A DNA stretch of 36,429 bases from an uncultured Pseudomonadota bacterium (GTDB lineage Bacteria; Bdellovibrionota_B; Oligoflexia; Oligoflexales; CAIMVM01): assembly GCA_903844895.1 (NCBI GenBank), contig CAIMVM010000280.1, positions 1 to 36,429 of the forward strand, in the 5' to 3' direction. Numbering within the stretch: position 1 is the first letter of the stretch; each line of letters begins with the position of its first letter. This document shows positions 35,755 to 36,429 of the stretch, piece after piece. The position numbers were made by a program, and so were the translations under genes. The notes under the pieces were generated by a model. It saw only the letters and a program-made list of their open reading frames with translations. It made no database searches and was not told where the DNA came from.

Positions 35755-36429
35755 AACTCCCCACCCATAAAGACCCTCATCGGCGGGCGAGAACAGCACC
35801 TCTAGTCTTTTTGAAAAAACGAAATAGAATCAGCTAGTTAAGTGTCGAATTTAGGACTTTGGTGAATTTTTTGCGGTTTGTTTCTGCCTCTTTTCCTGTC
35901 TGTTTCACGACCTTTTTTCTCAGCAGGATTACTAATAAAAATCTACGAATATTTGGCATAGAATGATCGTTCCCTGGTTAAGGCCGCTATCTCAAGATAG
36001 GCCAAGTAGACTGAGTTTCCGCAAGGGTAGGTGTTGACATTCAACAAATGTGGCGACATCAACCTGCAATTTAAAGCATTAACTTGTAGGACTTTTTAAG
36101 GTACGCAAGATTCTTTAGAGAGTTGGACGGTACGTTTCCTAACGCACATTGCTTCATCGCGCCGGCCAAACACTTTATTCAGAAAGAGGACATTTTCTTT
36201 TTAAACTGAGTCTAACATAGAGCTCTAGGATGACCATTCTGGTTCCTATTCAATAGTCTTTCATCTTATTTAGTTTTAGACAATTTCATTGGGTGCGGCT
36301 GATTTCAGACGACCCTATTTTTTATAAATTTCAATAGGTTGTAGAATTTCCGCTTTCCTATGCCGTCGTAATTATCTAACCTAATTCCCTAAGAAATAGT
36401 TATCTCATCTTTGTTTTTATGCCAGGGAG
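35755..36429. other. Right-end intergenic region, no gene recognised
   Basis: About 670 bp without a supported reading frame. Two structures are visible. A hairpin at 35982-36003 has CTATC/GATAG closed by a TCAA loop and extended by GGC/GCC with a 2-nt bulge; it lacks a T-run. A perfect 6-bp dyad TGTTGA-CAT-TCAACA at 36032-36046 contains TTGACA and could be an operator or -35 element. The neighbouring gene beyond the window may use this as its control region. Confidence 0.4.

Noticed and set aside
1-36429. CRISPR array, transposase, integrase or phage genes
   Set aside because: No regularly spaced repeats, no terminal inverted repeats around a transposase-like frame and no phage-type proteins were seen.

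Overview
The window looks like chromosomal DNA of a Bdellovibrionota-type bacterium (Bdellovibrio or Oligoflexia relatives). This is an inference from gene content: a TIGR02147-family regulator coupled to a lipoprotein gene, an operon of periplasmic TPR proteins resembling Myxococcus gliding (Glt) components, and many short, tightly packed, start-stop-overlapping operons. Base composition looks moderate throughout. I see no insertion sequence, phage, integrase or CRISPR array.

Left part (1-6.5 kb): tRNA-Met(CAU), a GNAT acetyltransferase and the carA-carB operon (carbamoyl phosphate synthesis), all on the minus strand, then a divergent thiolase on the plus strand ending at a strong inverted repeat. 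Middle-left (6.6-11 kb): a minus-strand run of a small Cys-rich protein, a membrane-anchored helical-repeat protein with a C-terminal cyclic-nucleotide-binding-like domain, and an outer-membrane barrel candidate. Divergent from these are rppH (Nudix) and a four-helix membrane protein. A single-domain response regulator follows on the minus strand.

Centre (11.1-19.6 kb): five minus-strand genes with each stop overlapping the next start: lytic transglycosylase with LysM-like tail, a secreted coiled-coil protein, two large exported repeat proteins (748 and 1031 aa) and a TPR lipoprotein. The last two resemble the gltD-gltE pair of Myxococcus. This is the best candidate for an undescribed envelope machine. 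A tRNA-Pro(GGG) lies head-to-head with it, followed by a segment that may encode a structured RNA.

Centre-right (20-27.2 kb): an iron-sulfur region. Minus strand: an A-type carrier homologue that has lost its C-terminal Cys pair, overlapping a 2Fe-2S ferredoxin. Plus strand: sufB-sufC-sufD-nfu-nadA-Rrf2/IscR-like-ung as one compact operon, without sufS or sufE. NadA needs a 4Fe-4S cluster, and the Rrf2 protein keeps the three IscR cysteines but has Arg where E. coli IscR has its His ligand, so assembly, use and sensing of clusters are linked in one transcript.

Right part (27.2-36.4 kb): a second GNAT and full-length metH (minus), then a 740-bp gap holding the decayed remnant of a lipoprotein paralogue. 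Next come a bacterial eRF1-like (baeRF) protein translationally coupled to a small membrane protein (plus), and finally the TIGR02147 regulator-lipoprotein pair (minus) and about 670 bp without a recognisable gene.
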